Below, in pieces: positions 37,621-52,680 of a DNA stretch of 64,000 nucleotides (the stretch's first letter is position 1; each line of letters starts with the position of its first letter). The stretch is from Pardosa pseudoannulata (lineage: Eukaryota > Arthropoda > Arachnida > Araneae > Lycosidae). Both the position numbers and the translations under genes were made by a program. The notes beneath the pieces are model-generated. The model saw only the letters and a list, made by a program, of their open reading frames with translations, did no database searches and had not been told where the DNA came from. Where the stretch lies: the NCBI GenBank assembly GCA_032207245.1, contig CM063510.1, forward strand, positions 48,846,495-48,910,494, read 5' to 3'.

Positions 37621-40600
37621 TCCTATGCTCTGGATCCCCTGTGATTTGGAACATTCTCATGCTCATGTACCCCAAAATGTTTTTCGTTATTTTTATCTTG
37701 CATGATAAACAGAGGTCAAAATGGTTCACAAATTTTCTTTTATATTGCTCTAATATAACACAGGTATTTCCTCACTTTCTACAACATGAAAAATCGTGTG
37801 ATATTTGGAGTTGAAGATCCACAGCAATAATAAACAAACAAAAAAAAATAGTTAAATTACAGTGTGGTGTAAAAGTAGTTTTATTCTATTCTATCTTCTT
37901 ATAGTAAATTATGAAATTTTAAAAGAAAATATGTAAATTTTAGTAGAAAAAATTATTTATAGACGAATGTTCTATTGAGTAGTTTAAAGATGCGTAGTAT
38001 AGTCTTCTATGCGAAAAATATTGTTCTCCGAAAGATTCTATAAGAAAACTACTTCCAGTTTGTTCTATTTTTCATCAGGGAAAATCAACACACCTGTACC
38101 TCCCGTAGTCCCGATGTGCGAGTATTTTTTTCATTCGTTCGGATATTATCTTAGCTTTTCCATGTCGACTTCCACCATCCGCCTGAAGATAAGTATCTTG
38201 TAAACCTCTCACTTTCACCTATTCAACTTGGCTTCGGAGTCAATGCCCCGAGCCACATCGGACATCCGTTGTCAATACCGAGTGGCCGTGGTCTCGTTTT
38301 TATTCCCACGACAATCTGGAACACCGTTGTGGAAGTGGGACGCCATATTTTGTCTACCGTCTCGGGGTGGTCTTTATTTTTAGATCAAAAGTGGATGGTT
38401 TTTAATTTGATATCAAGGAAGTAAAAGTAACCATTACCTCTCCGGTTTTATAGGTGCGGCCTGCCTCTTTATAACTGGTCATCGCATCTAATAGCTTTCA
38501 CTCCGCGCGGGGTGTTTTTTTGATTATGGACTTCTTGTGGCTCATTAAAGAGCTCAGTAAAATAGGACACGAGAAAAATTAGCTTAATTTTATTTTATCG
38601 TTTTCGTCTTTGGGGCAACAGTTATGGAAAATCCTTCATCATTCTGAAACTGAATATGCCTTAAATACATTGAAATGGTTTTAAATTTCATGTTTTGGTG
38701 GTAGTGGGAAGTATTTACAGTTTATCCTCTTAGATTAATGTTTTTCCCTGTGTGTGCGTTCTTGAAAAATAATAAAATAATAATTACGAATTAAACTGAG
38801 AATTTAACAATTCGATTTTTTTTCATATTACTAATTTAAAAAATATGTTAACATCAGCTGACCTCTACTGGGAATAAAAGCTATTTCTTGAAAATGTCGA
38901 GATATATGTGTGTCCAAGTACACAAATTCACGCGTTTAAGAGAGAAAAAGGGCGACTAAGCATTTACGTCTTTCTCACCAACACATTACTAAGCAAACAC
39001 ATGTCCACAAATGCATGTCCGTGCAAGTACTCTCTCAAATTGTTTTCAAAAATCCTCACAATTTATTCTTTCCGCATGTATTCCTTTCAAAACGGTTTAT
39101 TGGTCGAATTGAGCGGGTTTTCCCGTCAGTTACGGTTACGGTTTCTGCCGTGTGTGACTATTCCTCGAGCACGGAGGATTCACACTCTTTTTTTCTAGAA
39201 AAATCTAGTAAAAATAAATACACAAACAAATAGCAATATCGAGGAATGATAACAATAAAAAAAAAAAGGGAATGAAACTAAAATGTCGGTGGGTCATTCC
39301 ACTCGCCAGAGCACTGGGGAAGGCGGTTTGATATGATTGAAAAGTGACCTTGAAAAACTGAATAGTAAGTTATTATTACACAGATGTCTAGTCTTTTTAT
39401 TGCTGTGGGTTCATGCGCAAACATAAAAAGCATAACGAAAACGTAAAAGAGACGAAAGTACAGTGTCTGTGTTTACAGCTGTGAAATTCGGTACATGTTG
39501 TTGGTGAGATATATATTTTATACAACGATTGTTTTCAGAGTTCGTTTTTTTTTGCGGCCTTGACCTTACTTGTTCGATTTTCAATAGAAAGTTGTTGGAA
39601 TTTTGCTTGTATCACGCTACTTTGATCGGATTGAGAGGTATTGTCTACTTATTATAACAGCTGAAGATTCCAATTATGTCATGTCGTTGCCAGTACTAGC
39701 TTCTGGAATTAAAAACATGTTTATTTTATCAAACAGAAATATTGCTTTCTTTATTTTGTTAATATGCACATTTTCTCTTCTTTCGCTCATAGATGGAATG
39801 GCCGTATCAAAATGAGATATTACCGTTCAACTGTTTAATAAAATATCTGTTTTTCGCTTAAAGTTTATGTTAGAAAGCACCTACCTGAATGAAATTCTAG
39901 CTTTTTAAATGAAGGATATTATTAAATTAAATCCCTATTCCATCCTTCCTTTGCATGTTCCAGTCTAATAGGTGTTCTGGAAAAAGAAAAAAAGACCTTA
40001 GCTGATCCAAACCACACCATCCTGTGTTAACATTGTTGAAACATGTTAGGAGAGTTAGAAAAATTTCACAACAGAATCTTATTTCCTTTGCTGTAGAATG
40101 AAAAATATCAACAGCACTGAGAGGAAAAAAAATGCTTCCTAATATTCCCAGACGTTGATGATATCAGTTATTATGCAAATTCCGCTGTTTAAACATGGGA
40201 TAGGTTTTATTTTTTTTTTATTTCATTCGCTACTTTTATTCTTCGAGAATTTTAATGGTTTACTTTCGCCGTTGAACAGGTAACCTACTTTTGCATTCTC
40301 TGAACCGTTCTTCGTCTCTCTTCCCCCACACACCTCCTTTTCCTTACGTGACTCAGACTTGGTAACACCCCCCTCCCCAATCCCTTTAAGGTTACAGCTT
40401 ACAGCTAACCTTGCCTTTTTAAAATATATTTCTGGTGTAGTTTTTTTTTTCTTTGTAACCTGTTGCAACCGGTTTATGATCTTTATGGGCTTCTATAAAG
40501 GCTTGCATAAAAAATTATAAATAAAAAGAAAATAAGTTGTTCGCATTTTTTAAAAACTTTTTATTTGAACTGAACATTCTTGTTAATATGTTGGTTGTAC

Positions 40601-43004
40601 CGTATTTTCTCCCCACGCAGTAGACTTTCATACTGTATGAAGTTCAAGCCGATGCCATTTAATGATCGCATAATTGCACCTTTGTATACTCCCTTCTTGT
40701 ATTGACGGAATGTAATTTTCGGGATTACGTGTAATATCACAAGGATGATTGATGAAAAGATTGCAACCTTGGGACTTCTAAATGGGTGTCCGTGCAGGTC
40801 CTCTTTTTAAAAAAGCTCAAATTAAGTAATAAAGTTGTACTTAAATAATTATCCAGCAGTAAATAGAGCTTTGGAAATGTGGAATTATTTTTTTCTTTCA
40901 TCTTAAGTCTCCACCACTATTGATTTAGATTGAAGAAAAAAACCGATAGTGAAGATGAAGTTTTGGAAAAAATACTTTGTAATACTGAAGGGCATTTAAG
41001 ATTCAAAGCAAAATCATTTATCCACAGAGTTACTAATTAACGCCTTTTGAAAATTATTAATTTCCAGTTTGACATCTAAATATCATAAAAATTAAGAATT
41101 TATTTCTACAAAAATATTTATAACTAATTATTTATCATGAAAGTTTCATTTCAAATTTTTATAAATTTATATTGCACCATTATAGTAATGTAGTGTATAG
41201 CAAAAACTGTCTTTTTGACTGACTAAAATGTTACGTGATTTTAAGAATAATTATTTCTTTATCATTATAATTATGCAATTATCACAAATGTAAAAAATAT
41301 TAATGATTAAATAACATCATCTGCATTTCTTTTCACCCAAATTCAACAAAATACTTGCAAATGACTTTTGAAAATTCTTACATCATTTTTGAGCTATGAA
41401 AAATAATTTTCTTTTTTTTTTACGTTTACTTTTGAGGATTTATATCGTATCGTTATATTAAAACTTTTTACCAAAAAGTATCTATAATCGGAAAACAGTT
41501 TATTCCCATTTTATCAATGTTGTAAAAGCCTGAACTTTTTATTACTGAAACTGTAGGATTCGGTAATTTTCAAAAAAAAAGTTCACATCATCAATCCTAC
41601 TTGATATTAACGGTACGTTAAAGTTATGAATAAGTTTCCAAAGTATTACTTTTGGTAAGAATATTTATTTATTCTCCCATTAATCTGTCTATCTGTTTTA
41701 AAGATGTCTGATTTATATTATCCCCCGTTCACTCCCTCGACCCACCCTCATAAAACGATGTCTTTCCTTTTATCATGCAGTTAGATATGCACGGCAAAAC
41801 CTGCTGATTTGTTTTTTCCTGTGAACGTGCTTTTTCTCTTATCTGCATTATCGCATCTATGCCCCATGGTTTTGTTTCACACGCTTATTAATGCTTCGGT
41901 GCTTTTTTTTTTTTTTTTTCTTGTAAAGAGCTATCGCGATTTATGGAACTTTTCAATTTAGCTTCAGTGTCGACCATGGAGAAAATGTGTTCTCCCAGAA
42001 TAACAGTAATTTATTTTTTGGAAATGTTTACGGGACATTTTTAAGTCTCATTTTTTTCCCCATATCAGATATTTACCTTTTTTTGTACTTAAGATTGCAT
42101 ACGTGAAATCGAAAATTTGTTCCTATATTTATTGTAATGCAGGTTCTTAATTGTCGTAATTATGTCATGTTGCTGGTATTTGTGTGCGATTATATTTAAA
42201 AAGTAGATTTCGTTTAAAGCTCGTACAGTTCTTAAAATCTTATTTTCATTTATTTATTAGTAATATTTTTTTGTGGGTGGGGGAGTGTTTTCTTTTTAAA
42301 AGTAAATTCTCAAATGCTCCATTCAGTTTGGTTGTGTTATGTTAAATATTGCGTTTATTGTAATGTGATAAGAAGTCATCTATTTAAAAAAAATTACTGA
42401 TTTCAGAGTTTATATTGTGAGGTTTTGCAAAGTTCATCATTATTAAATTTTTAAATATTTAGTTTTCATTGCTATTTGTTTGAATTAGGAATTCTTTTCA
42501 TCTTATATCTATAAAAAGTATAAATAGTATATTTTAGTAAGTTTTATAGCAGTTGAATGACATTTAAAATTTAAACGATATTTTTTATAAATTCACCTTC
42601 ACATTCTTGAAATGCATTAGTATGAATTCCATGTCTTATTACTATTCATAGAGTAGTTTAATTTCAACATTTTCTTAATAAACGATAAAATTTAATATTT
42701 GATTTTTGTTGAAGGGAATTTATTTATAAGAAAAGTTTTAATTTATAACGGTGTCATGTCATCCTGCCTGGGACTTACAAGCACCTTGTTAATAACCTCT
42801 CTTAGCACAGCGATGTTGTGTATCTTTTTGCTGTAAAGTTTCCAAAACTAAATTATGCTACTGTCACTTGAAGGGGAAAAAACATTAGGCTTAATTTGTT
42901 AATTTTATTATTGTTTTTAATTGTTAATTTTTTTGGTTTGTAATTAATGCTTAATTTGTTAATAAGAGATTTTAACGAAGTTTTTTTTTCTGCTTTTCTC
43001 CTAG

Positions 43005-43195
43005 ATTGAAACCGGATGAGTCTCTAGGCCAGCTTGAAGGAGGAGCTGAGTCTGGTGCCGGACCTACCAGTCGGCAAAAGCCTGTAGAGCTGGTATTTAA
43101 GGATGTGTGTGTATCCCACGAAGGAAAACAAATCCTACGAGATGTTAGCGGACTCGTTAGGCCCGGTGAACTTCTGGCCATCATGGGCCCAAGTG
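43005..43195 (+). CDS. ABCG-family half-transporter, exon 2 (start of the ATPase domain)
   Basis: Residues 33-95 plus the first base of residue 96. A Gly/Ser/Glu-rich linker (LGQLEGGAESGAG) leads into the first strand of the ABC domain, VELVFKDVCV (about 59-68). Next comes KQILRDVSGLVRPGELLAIM, the usual pattern just before Walker A, and the exon ends within Walker A at GPSG. The acceptor is TTTTCTCCTAG. The donor is G/GTAATG, somewhat weak. Phase 2 in and phase 1 out match exons 1 and 3. The open frame runs on into the intron to a stop at 43246-43248; reading it as coding would lose the rest of Walker A, so splicing at 43195 is clearly right. Confidence 0.95.
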
Positions 43196-44157
43196 GTAAT
43201 GCTATCATTTACTCTTACTTATTTTGTCATGAGGAGTTTGTAAACTAATGAGACCAACTTGTTTCCTTACATTGTTTATTGCTGTAGTAATATTAGCTGT
43301 TTTTTAGTTTTCTGTTAACGATTTCGATTGTAAAATCATTCCACTAACTAATATATCGAAAACTTTTATATCGTTGCTATGCTATTCGTTCACGAGCAGC
43401 TCGTTCGATTTGTATGAGCAATGTTTTAAAAATCGAATGTTTTAAGGAATTTTTTAATCATCAATTTTTTTTCATTATGTTCCTTTAAGATTTAATATAA
43501 ATTTTACAAGAATTAGTATAATGGATCAATGAATCTACATTCAAAATAAATAGTCACATATCTGCCCTGTCTGCTTTTAGAATAAAGAAAGTGACGTTTA
43601 GTAACAGCGCAAGAAAGACACTTGATCAACTGAAAACTTTATTTAAATATATAGATTACCCAATTTCTGTTCACTGTTTTAACTCTTGAAAATTCACTGT
43701 TTGGCGTTCTCCAAGTGTTTACTAACTACTACAATGGTTCTTTTAAACTGTTGAACAAGTAGCAAGTAACCGTAGTTAATGTTGGATGATTGTGCCAGTC
43801 AATGAAAGTTTCAGTTTCTTTAAATTAATGCAGTTATCATGTAGTTAAAAGTGTTTATAAAAATTTAAAATCCCAATTTATTTCATTTGATCATATATGG
43901 AAAAATATCGAATATACCAGCTGCAACTAAACATGTTATGAACAAGTCCTTTTGCCGTCAAAGTTTTCTAGTAAAATGTAGAATTTGCATGTAATAATTG
44001 TTAAAGTTTTTTTTTTTTTTTTTTTTTACTTGGACACATTGTTGTAAGTTATAAAACCTTCGCAGTGAACATGAAAATTCTTTGAAACCTTCAGTTATGA
44101 TAAATTTGTCATTAGTATTCATAATACTGGAAAGTGATTGCTCAATTTGTTTCGCAG
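43196..44157 (+). other. Intron 2 (962 bp) splitting Walker A
   Basis: Phase 1, starts GTAATG and ends TGTTTCGCAG. AT-rich, with a T21 run at 44007-44027. Nothing else recognised. Confidence 0.9.
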
Positions 44158-44327
44158 GATCCGGAAAGACAACACTTCTCAATGCAATTGGTGGTCGCAT
44201 TCACATGGACAGTGGTGTAGTGACTATGAATGGTGAAGAACTAAACAAACAATTGAGAAGAAAAATTTGCTATGTTCTCCAGCAAGATGTCTTCTTCACA
44301 GACCTCACGTTAAGACAGACTCTTATT
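44158..44327 (+). CDS. ABCG-family half-transporter, exon 3 (Walker A to Q-loop)
   Basis: Completes residue 96 and encodes 97-152. It opens with SGKTTLLNAIGG, which completes the ATP-binding Walker A GPSGSGKT with catalytic-site Lys99. It then has the ABCG-typical SGVVTMNGEELNKQLRRK and the Q-loop region CYVLQQDVFF (133-142), whose glutamine contacts the Mg/attacking water and couples to the membrane domain. The exon ends LTLRQTLI. The donor ATT/GTAAGT is strong and phase 0. No frameshift or stop. Confidence 0.96.
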
Positions 44328-46140
44328 GTAAGTATATTTTTATATGTACCTTTGATTGTTAATTGATTGCTGTGTAAAGAAAAGCAAGTGCATTAATGAA
44401 TATAATACCATGTTTTGAAAAAAAATCTTTACTGGAGACACATAGGTTTAAAATCTCGAAACGATGATCGATTTACCGGTTTCAGTTCCATAGTGAAAGT
44501 GACTTTTTCTTGTGGTGTCAGCTTTCTGGCAAATCCATATTAATCTGCTACCACAAAGATCTATCGGCTATATGTTACGCAACATAACTCTAGGAAAAGG
44601 AGGGAAATGGAATTCTCTGATAGACGTCTTGCTGCGACAGAATACAAATTGCCATATTCTAAGGATATGGATTAACGGTATTTCATTCTAGAGTAATGCA
44701 CGACCTCTGGTGACCGTCAGTTTTGTATTTTTATTTTTCGAGAACGCAGACGATTCGGACGCACACGAACAAAACAGACACCCCGGAACTATTCCACCTT
44801 ACCGCTGCGCTGCCTTTCTCCTATTGCAACCATTACTTTTTTACCATTGTATTTGCCCATAACGGGCGTAGCGTAAAAAGGAAGATTACGACAAACTTTC
44901 TCTGGTAATGCGCTACACGACATGTAGAAATATGAAAAATAATCAACAATGCGAGAATCTCGCATGTGGTACTATTTTTAGAAGCTCACAGGGGTGATTT
45001 CTGGTACAGTTCTCGCAGTCTTGGAGGAGGAAGGGGGGGGTTAAGATTCGAGAAACCTTTACTAGAAAGTGAAAGCTGGACTTTTCTCCGCCTCTTTTCT
45101 AGTATTCTATTTTTGGGACTTTATTATTACTATTACTATTATTTCTTTTCTTTCCTGTTTCGGGAAGAAGTGAAAGTTTTTTTTCTCGGGGGAAGGGAAT
45201 TTTTGCTGGCTTTGTACATTCCGGGGGTGGGAAGGAACTCACGGACGTCTGCTTTTGTTGACAGTGGGGATCGGAAGGGAAGTGTTGTATTATGGTTGTT
45301 GTTGTCCTTAGTGTTGTGCTGTTTGTTGGGGGATGTTGCGAAGAGGTAGCCGACAGGTGAACTCTAGGTTATTGACCTGGGAATTGAGACATCAAATGCC
45401 AATGAACGCTCGCAAGTGTTGGTCAGTGAGAAAGTTCATGAACACTTCTGACAGTCTGTAAAACAACACTTCTTGGACTGGAATAGTCTTCAGAACCATC
45501 GGCTTAATCGTGAAATGCATGCAGAATACATAGACATAAACATTGAAAAATTGTACAATACTGACATAAATATCGACACGGAGAGTCATTTTTTTGTGGA
45601 CAAACTTTAGACTTAATGCTAAATATTTGTTGGGAATTCTTTAGCAAGAAACGTAAGAATTGCACTGCTAAGTATATTGAAAGAGTATTCACCACAAATG
45701 AATTTATTTGACACGAATACCGTACAATAAAGTTAAGTCTGATAATTGTTTTTCTTTGTCTTCCAACTCATCAGTTGAAATTGTTCAAGTAACTTTAAAA
45801 CTTTTTGCATCTTCCGTAAACAAATAAGTGTTAAAAAAATGTCCACAATGAGAAGATATTAGTTTGTCCTCTTATGTTAAATGCAATGATATCTAGGTCC
45901 CTCCTTCCACAGTGAAAGCTACTGTGGACTGACTCGTCGTGATTTGCTGATCACACATTTCGTTTCGACTTTAACTTACAAACCCAGCAGGGCGGAAAGA
46001 TATATATTTTTCTGTTTCGGATACCACTTCAAACTGCCGTGGAAAATCGCCAATCTGTGACTTACAGTGTAAGCATGTTACATCATCGTTGTCGGATCAA
46101 GTTAACGTTGTTTAAAATTCTAACTTCGTCCCAGACAGGC

Positions 46141-46180
46141 AGACGTCACGTGTCACGTGTTCAGCGACGCATGCGTATTG
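46141..46180. promoter_or_regulatory. Tandem CACGTG E-boxes
   Basis: Two CACGTG sites, at 46147 and 46154, overlap a GACGTCA-type CRE word at 46142 and sit in a GC-richer patch with CGACGCATGCG downstream. This is a plausible bHLH/bZIP binding cluster in intron 3; function is inferred. Confidence 0.35.
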
Positions 46181-49100
46181 CTCAGACCCGGTGAGAAAAT
46201 GCCTGCTCCACAAAACAAAAGACAACAAAAAGTCGGAATCCACGCCGATTTAGTTTAGTGTAGTTCCGCGGTTAATGTCCTAAAATAACCATACCTGTCA
46301 AATCTCATTTTTATAGATCCTTTCATGATTATTTATTTAAACTCTTCGGGGAGTCCTATATGGAGAGAGCTGCACAAACATAACAATGGAATAAAATGCC
46401 CAGGAAATATAAAAGAAAACTCCGCTGGTAATTGATAGAAAATAAATAAAAGGGGTTGGTGATTAGACAGGACACTATTTTGTATTCTTTTCGTTTGGCT
46501 GAGTAGTTCTGAAACCTGTTCCATTTCGTTATTTATTTAGGGGTAAACCAGTAACTGACAGAGGGTTTTCTTAATTTTACTGGTAGACAAGTGACTAATT
46601 ATATTACTTTTCTTTTTAATAAGTTTCTTTTTTTTTACTGTTATGAAATTATTCCTGGAATGTTCCATTTCACTTTTGGCTGTTTTAAGTTTTTTGTGGG
46701 AGTGATAATTGTTTCAGAATTTTTTCGTGTATCCAATACAAATATAATCTTATACTGGCTTTTAATATCACGTATGTTTATTTTCCTAAACGTAATTTAA
46801 ACTTGTAAATACCAGCAGAAGTTTTTTGTTCACGTATGTAAAAAAAGAAAAATGTATGCACTTTATGGATATGATCAATTTCTCTCTTAGTTCATATGAA
46901 AAAGAAATTAAAAAACTTCGAAAGTTAGTCATAGAAATATAATATATAAATAGAGCCTTGTTTAAAGGTAAATTTTACTGCTTTTTTATTAGGCTTTATT
47001 ACCTAAGCAAATTCCTATATCTACTTCCGCGTCAGCTTCTTTACTCTGTATAGTTCCGCTGGGTGTGTCTTTCTCTTATTACGATATCGTTAATGAGTTC
47101 TTACAACTCGCTTAATTCTTAACCCTCAATAGGAAAATTTCGAATCCTGCTGTGACCAATTAAAACTGAGTTTTTTTTTTTTTTTTTTTTTTTCAATGTC
47201 AGAATTATTTGAAAGCTTTACATTTTTAATTTTCACGTAGCAGATATTCGGTACATTTGCTGCTTAAAATAATTATTTGATTTTAGCTGGTTTTTTGACT
47301 TCTTTTTAATTTGAAAAATAAGAAAAAATAACAGCGAAATATATTTGAAATACTTTGCTCACAGTTTAGATCGAAATTTATTTAAGTTCCACGAAATAAA
47401 AAAAATACCTAGAAAAAATATAAGAAATCTAGACAAAAGTTACAAATGAGCCATCATTCCGATATGCATGTCAATTGTAATAGCAGTATTGTAGAGATAA
47501 AAAAGTTTTTGCTCCGTTTTTTTTAACTGAAAAATATGTATCTTTTAGAAGTAACCAATTAATCCTTTCGTTTATGTGTAACGTTACTTCCCACGTGAAT
47601 CCGAGAAATTAAAAAGGAAAGAAACCGTTTAATACAGCAAATTGCACTGCACTGTAGAGCACCCCAGGGTCATTAATCACCTCGGACGTTTATTTGGAGA
47701 GTGGCCAAATTCAATAGAGAAAGAGAGAGGGAACGTGGATTCGTAACCAAGCGAAAACCCGAAAAATTAATAATATAAAAATAAAAGAAAGAAGATAAAA
47801 GCCGCTGCACAAGGTCACAGAGGATTGGAGCTTGGTCATCGAGGGCAGGTAAAGCGAGTACTTAGGCAGATGAGATTTTTGGATGTATGGTTAGTAGATC
47901 TCGGGGAAATATTTCAGGCTATTGAGGTTATATATTTCAGGATGATTAAAAAGGTCAATGCCAATGGGTTGTTCATGGTAACCGCCGCCGCCGTTTCAAG
48001 TACAATGTCGCGTGACAAGCGGAAAAAAAAAGGATAAAGAATTGCGGTGAGAAACGAAAGTATATTACTCTGGTCTCTTGATTCTGCCAAGAACTGGGTT
48101 AAGGAATTTCTAGGATAGTCGGCGAAATGTGATTTTGAAATTCTTCCACTTTTGTGGGAAATTGCTTTGTTTTAACTTTACCATTTGACACTAGAATTAT
48201 CCAAGGAGTCGTATTTGACTGCTTGCTGACTTTTCTTTTTATCTAATTTAGTAATGTGGGAATTTTTGGATTAGTGGTATAGTGTAAATGAGGTTAGGTT
48301 GGACCCCGTTTTATAAATATTAATTTTAGATGTGTTTAATAGTTATAACAAACCTTTTCTGGTCACAGTCAAGTTTGTTATATGAGCCCATTGGCGTATT
48401 AAGACTGAAAATATACAGCATTAATTGAACTGCAATAGATCGTTTGTATCCATGAATTTAACTAAAATCGTAAGGTGGGCAAATTTATGCAAACACTTAC
48501 AATTTTTAATTGTTTCGTCTATAATAAAACATTGTAGTAAACCACGGAACAAGTTTAACGTTTTATTTGCTACTTAAAAAGACCTTCTAATACAATAAAA
48601 GCGACATCGTATACAATTTACAACTTATATTGAACCTTAGATTAAAAATTTTATCTGTATTAGTATATGCTGTAAAATATTGAAATATGCCGTTTAATAA
48701 CCTTTGGGTTTACAGCTCTTCGCTGCCATTCTTGTTATAACAGAGATACCATAATTCTAGTGGTAAATCCCTTTTCTACATAATGCGCATAAAATGATGA
48801 TTAAGCTAATAGAGTGACTAAAGATTCCCTAAGAATCTGTGATTTCTAGTTTAGGCAGCGGATCCCTCTTTAGAAATGAATTCGTTTTAACGTTACATTT
48901 TAAATCCATTTAAATCGGGATTCTATGTATTGCGTATAAAACTTTTATTTGACTATAAAGTAATTAAACTTTTCGATGGGCATCTTTAATTATGCTATAT
49001 CCAAATTAGTACTGTATGCGTAGTAAAATCACATTGAAATATTTTATGCGCAGTCAATGTATCCATTAGTATCTTGAATTTCAGTTAGTTTTCTTGTTAA

Positions 49101-52072
49101 CTATCGTTTATCAGTATTCAGCTGTTTGGATTTCAAAGTAAAAAAGATTTGTAGTTGTTTATTTATATAAAACCAGTACAGCGATTAACGCGAGGAAAAA
49201 AATTTGTATCCTGCGCATTCCAAAGGGCAACATTGAAAAGTTATTTTTATAAACATCCCGTGGTATTCCTAAACCCACGAAGAACCCCTAAGGAAATATG
49301 TGTAGAATTTGATTATTATTAATAAGAATGTATTGTTTATGCAACAAAATAAAATTTTTGCTAAAAATAACTTTAGTTTAATTAAACAGTTAAAGTAACT
49401 TTGTTGTGATAACATACCCAAAGAAATTTGGTGTTTTAAACATGTCTAATTCTTCTCGAAAAACCAACGATAATCTATATTTTGTTACTGCTTAGATTCA
49501 TCTGCAAATGTGCTTCATATAGTGTTTGTCGTATATAGTTAAGTTTCAATTTGTAAACAATTAAAAGTTCATAGTATTAACATTTCTTAAATTCTATTAC
49601 CCCCGTTTTGTACTGAAAATTTCTACTTGGACATTGAGTAATTCATTTAGTGACACAAATGCATTAGATCCTATTAAGATTTCCATTTAAAACTGTAAGA
49701 CAATGGTCTTCCAATTAGAACAGTAACAATGAGTTTCAAACATTGTTGCATGTTAAGAAAAGTAAGTGCAAAATGCTATCCTTTCACATTGCCGAAAGTT
49801 CCAGTGACTTACAGACACTGAGAGAAGAAGGAAAAGCCGAAAACAAGAAGACATGTTTATCGCAGTCGATATATATTTTTTTATTTTATTTTCGGTTTTC
49901 AGTGACATTTCAATGGCAACATTTCAAAAAATTCTATGACCAATTGTTCGTTCTACCGAAAAGATCTTTAGAGTTTTTTTTTATCCCCCTTCTTGTGTGA
50001 TAAAACGCATTTGCATAAGAGCTTAGTGAAAGAGTGAAAAAAGAATAAAATGAAGTATTTTCAGCAATTTGTACGCAATGAAAAAAAAATAATAATAAAG
50101 AAAGTGTCACGTGACTCGGGCTTTATTCTTCTCTTTAAAAAAATCTTTCCTCCTTGTTTCCAAAATAAGTTGCGAAATATTGCTTAGTTTTGCTTTTTGC
50201 AACAAGAACAAACATCGATATTCGATTTACCTTAACGGTTCTATCTTTAGAATTTACAGATATTTATAAAAAAAAAAAAAAAAAAAAAAAACTAAAGCTG
50301 TCACTGGCTGAGAACATTTTTTTTAAATGAAGAGGATTTTGTAATTCTTGTTAAGTCATTATGTAACTCCTTTTAAGTCGTTCTTTTTTATTGTTTAATA
50401 GGTTAAACATTTTATTCTGCATTCAATTATTTTTAACCTATAACTCTTTTTGCTGTAGTATCGTTTCGTCAAAATCTGTTACGCCGGGAAAAAATCTCAG
50501 TTTTTGTTAGTCCTTTAATTAGTTGTAGGAGAGAGTAGATGTAAGAATGGTAAGAAAGAGTTGCTTCAAATTGAAAAGATCATCTGAACGATTTAGAACA
50601 TTTTGGAGTGACAGTTTGTTAATAATACATGCTTTACATAGATGTTGTATTATAGCAGTTTATATTCCTATACATTAAACTTCTAATGTTTATTTAAAGA
50701 TATAATACAGTTGAATAATCAAAAGGTTATTAGTTGCAATTGGATCTTATGATAGATAATTAATTCCGTACTTGATTTTTGGACTTCATCATAGACCTAT
50801 GCGAAAAATATTCGATGTTGCCAAATATTAAACTGATTTAGGACACAATTTTTTTTATTTTTCGTTTGAGAACTGTAGATCGAAATAAGGGGATTAACTA
50901 GTTAGAGGGTTTATTGAGAGTTTAATAGAGGATTTTGTCCCAATAGGTTGTTGAAATGAACAGCGTATTTAAGCAGTTGGGTTTCGTATCAGGAAAAAAT
51001 TTATAATTAGAAAGAACTTTTTTTTTACATTCATTACATGACTTTACAAGATTCTCAAACTTTGTATCACATTTTATTTTATCGTATAAATCTTAACAGG
51101 CATCACTTGTCCGTTGTTAATAATGTATCAGAATAAACAGGAGAGTGATACATACGTCGAAAACGATGTATACATTGACTACTACGTAATTTATTGCGAA
51201 TAAATATGAAAAATGCTCTGAAAAAAAAAAGAAATTCTCAACATTCGAAACGTCATCTTATGTAAGAAAAGGAGAGAAAAAAAAGTTTTATCGAGCATGG
51301 CACATCACATGGTCAAGCTTGATATCTAAACAAAATTAATGGCTTTTAAGTGGCCGAAAATCTTCGACCGAACTGAAGAATAAAAATAAAGAATATGGAA
51401 CGAGTGAAAAATCCATTAAAGGACTTGCCCCTCAAACCGACTCTTCATAATCCATCTCACTCCATCATAATGCAAAATGGCCGAAACAAGCTCTCATCCC
51501 GATTCTTGCAATCAGTCTGCTGATACAGGGATGGGCCCAGTCCTCTGGGCACACCCCCTTCAAGTGATTCCGAAAACCGTATACATGTCTGTTAGATAAT
51601 TCTTTATACACGTGCATATTATGCAGCGGCTGGTGTGTTTTGGCTGTTAGACGTCAGAAATATCACTTTAGTCTCGCTTATGACGGAATGAAATTTCAAA
51701 AACGAGCCTACCGGTCTTTTTTTTTTTTTTCTTTTTTAATTTGAAATAAGTTATTGTAGTCTTAATTCTCTTAAACGTTCTCCCATATATTTGACGTATT
51801 TTAACCTGACTTAGCATGGCTCTGAGACTGAAATCAAGGCCATTCCCTGTTTGAATTTTCACGGAATTTGTTAAATAAAGTATTAAAAATTTGAGTAGTG
51901 AATGGATAATTCCCCCCCCCCTTCTGTTTGTACCTTGATGCTCATTCTTAAAGTTTGAATTTTCATACGAGTAATTAATCTGTATGCTAATCTAATATTG
52001 TTATCATTTATCGTTTATTGCTGAAAGTTATTATTAGTTGGCTGTTTTTGATTAATGTTTTAATTAGTAGAG

Positions 52073-52592
<520 letters not shown>

Positions 52593-52593
52593 T

Positions 52594-52640
<47 letters not shown>

Positions 52641-52680
52641 GTATATATTCGTGTATTCGTATATATATGTATATTCGTAA
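52593..52680. repeat. (TA)n microsatellite with TATTCG interruptions
   Basis: About 40 bp of TA, then TATTCG(TATA) variants to about 52680. Confidence 0.9.

Noticed and set aside
44966..45349. 127-codon ORF in intron 3, the longest in the window
   Set aside because: Starts in intronic DNA, contains a poly-Tyr stretch from a TAT/TAC repeat, has no recognised domain and no splice or poly(A) context.
47060..47193. B-box-like TTTCGAATCC near 47140 followed by T23, suggesting a pol III gene
   Set aside because: No convincing A-box or cloverleaf can be drawn upstream, and the T-run alone is common here.
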